Shown here: positions 6,236 through 6,693 of the stretch, piece by piece
Position numbering within the stretch: position 1 is the first letter of the stretch
How the letters are laid out: every line of letters starts with the position of its first letter
Source of the DNA: an uncultured Selenomonadales bacterium
GTDB taxonomy: Bacteria > Bacillota > Negativicutes > Selenomonadales > Selenomonadaceae
Direction: 5' to 3'
Assembly: GCA_946403735.1 (NCBI GenBank)
Contig: CAMJAZ010000093.1
Span: 1-6,693, forward strand
Length of the DNA stretch: 6,693 nt
The notes under the pieces: model-generated
What the model was told of the DNA's origin: nothing
The model's input: the letters and a program-made list of their open reading frames with translations, nothing else
Databases searched by the model: none
Position numbers and translations under genes: made by a program

Positions 6236-6601
6236 ATGGCACTTAGAGGATTGAGAGGCGCAATAACTGTTGAAGAAAATTCACAGAAAGCAATTTGGGC
6301 GGCGGCGCAACTTTTGATAACGGAGCTTATGTCGGCAAATCAAGTTCACCCAGAAACAGTTGGCGCGATAATTTTTTCTTCCACGAAAGATTTAACTGCC
6401 GCTTTTCCAACTGCAGGCGTTAGGCAACTTCCAAATTTTCAATATTTGCCGCTTTTCGATACGTTGGAACTTGATATTGAAGGAAGTATGCCGATGTGTT
6501 TGCGCGTTTTAGTTTTGGCTGACATTGATAAAAGTTTGAATGAAGTTTGCCACGTCTACTTGGGCGACGCTAAAAAACTTCGTCCCGATATTAGCTTTTA
6601 G
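6236..6601 (+). CDS. aroH: Chorismate mutase, AroH type
   Basis: This 121-residue enzyme converts chorismate to prephenate, the branch step toward phenylalanine and tyrosine, in the cytoplasm. It aligns without gaps to the Bacillus subtilis AroH numbering as I recall it: LRGLRGAITVEE at the start with Arg7, Phe57, Arg63, Glu78, Arg90, Tyr108 in HVYL and Arg116 in LRPD. These are the active-site residues of the pseudo-alpha/beta-barrel, trimeric enzyme, so it should be active. Position 75, Cys in B. subtilis, is Asp here. The protein ends a few residues earlier than the 127-residue B. subtilis enzyme, losing only the flexible tail. The start is ATG with GGAGG at 6223-6227, eight bases upstream. 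It lies 19 bp after the ABC-F-like gene and is probably cotranscribed with it. No other aromatic-pathway gene and no leader or riboswitch is visible. Confidence 0.95.
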   Translation: MALRGLRGAITVEENSQKAIWAAAQLLITELMSANQVHPETVGAIIFSSTKDLTAAFPTAGVRQLPNFQYLPLFDTLELDIEGSMPMCLRVLVLADIDKSLNEVCHVYLGDAKKLRPDISF

Positions 6602-6655
6602 CAAGTAGCGGGTAAAACTTACTAGGGTGTGTTGAATAAAAATTTTTTAAATAAA

Positions 6656-6693
6656 CTACTTTTCTTTTGGCGCAAAAGAAAAGTAGCAAAAGA
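6656..6693. repeat. Perfect AT-rich palindrome, right inverted copy, cut by the window end
   Basis: CTACTTTTCTTTTG (6656-6669) and CAAAAGAAAAGTAG (6673-6686) are exact reverse complements: a 14-bp stem with loop GCG. It is followed by CAAAAGA at the window edge. Compared with the reverse complement of 69-108, the sequence is the same except that the T-run and the matching A-run are each one base shorter, as is the next A-run. It lies 54 bp after the aroH stop codon and has the same orientation to that gene as the left copy has to its own. The GC-rich hairpins expected next would lie beyond 6693. Confidence 0.85.

Overview
The window is bacterial, AT-rich and densely coded. Strong Shine-Dalgarno sites (GGAGG, GGAGTGA), an AroH-type chorismate mutase and low-GC codon use point to a Firmicute. 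A member of the Negativicutes (Selenomonas relatives) is my best guess, from the general look of the secreted paralog pair and the repeats, but no marker here proves it. I see no phage, plasmid, transposase, CRISPR, tRNA or rRNA.

Layout. Positions 1-110 hold a composite palindromic repeat: two GC-rich hairpins followed by a perfect AT-rich hairpin. Next come two minus-strand genes (154-723 and 741-1319). They are tandem paralogs for small exported proteins, and each is built from two similar modules with a G...YGxP motif. A 214-bp divergent intergenic region (1320-1533) carries a promoter for each direction. From 1534 to 6601 six genes run on the plus strand with gaps of 12 to 54 bp, so they could form one operon: an unrecognised 91-residue protein; a 453-residue NYN (PIN-like nuclease) protein with a C-terminal OST-HTH/LOTUS RNA-binding domain; an exported SIMPL/DUF541 protein; a multi-pass acyltransferase-3 membrane protein; a shortened, catalytically degenerate ABC-F-like protein; and chorismate mutase AroH. 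The window ends inside a second, inverted copy of the palindromic repeat (6656-6693).

How the genes fit together. The 91-residue protein and the NYN-LOTUS protein share a strong promoter and are 12 bp apart, so they are the most convincing functional pair, probably in RNA metabolism. The SIMPL protein and the acyltransferase act at the envelope. AroH is a complete enzyme of Phe/Tyr biosynthesis. I see no single pathway joining all six genes. The points most worth following up are the degenerate ABC-F-like protein, the NYN-LOTUS gene with its small partner, the duplicated two-module secreted proteins, and the flanking repeat pair. The two repeat copies differ by matched changes in both arms that keep the hairpin perfect.
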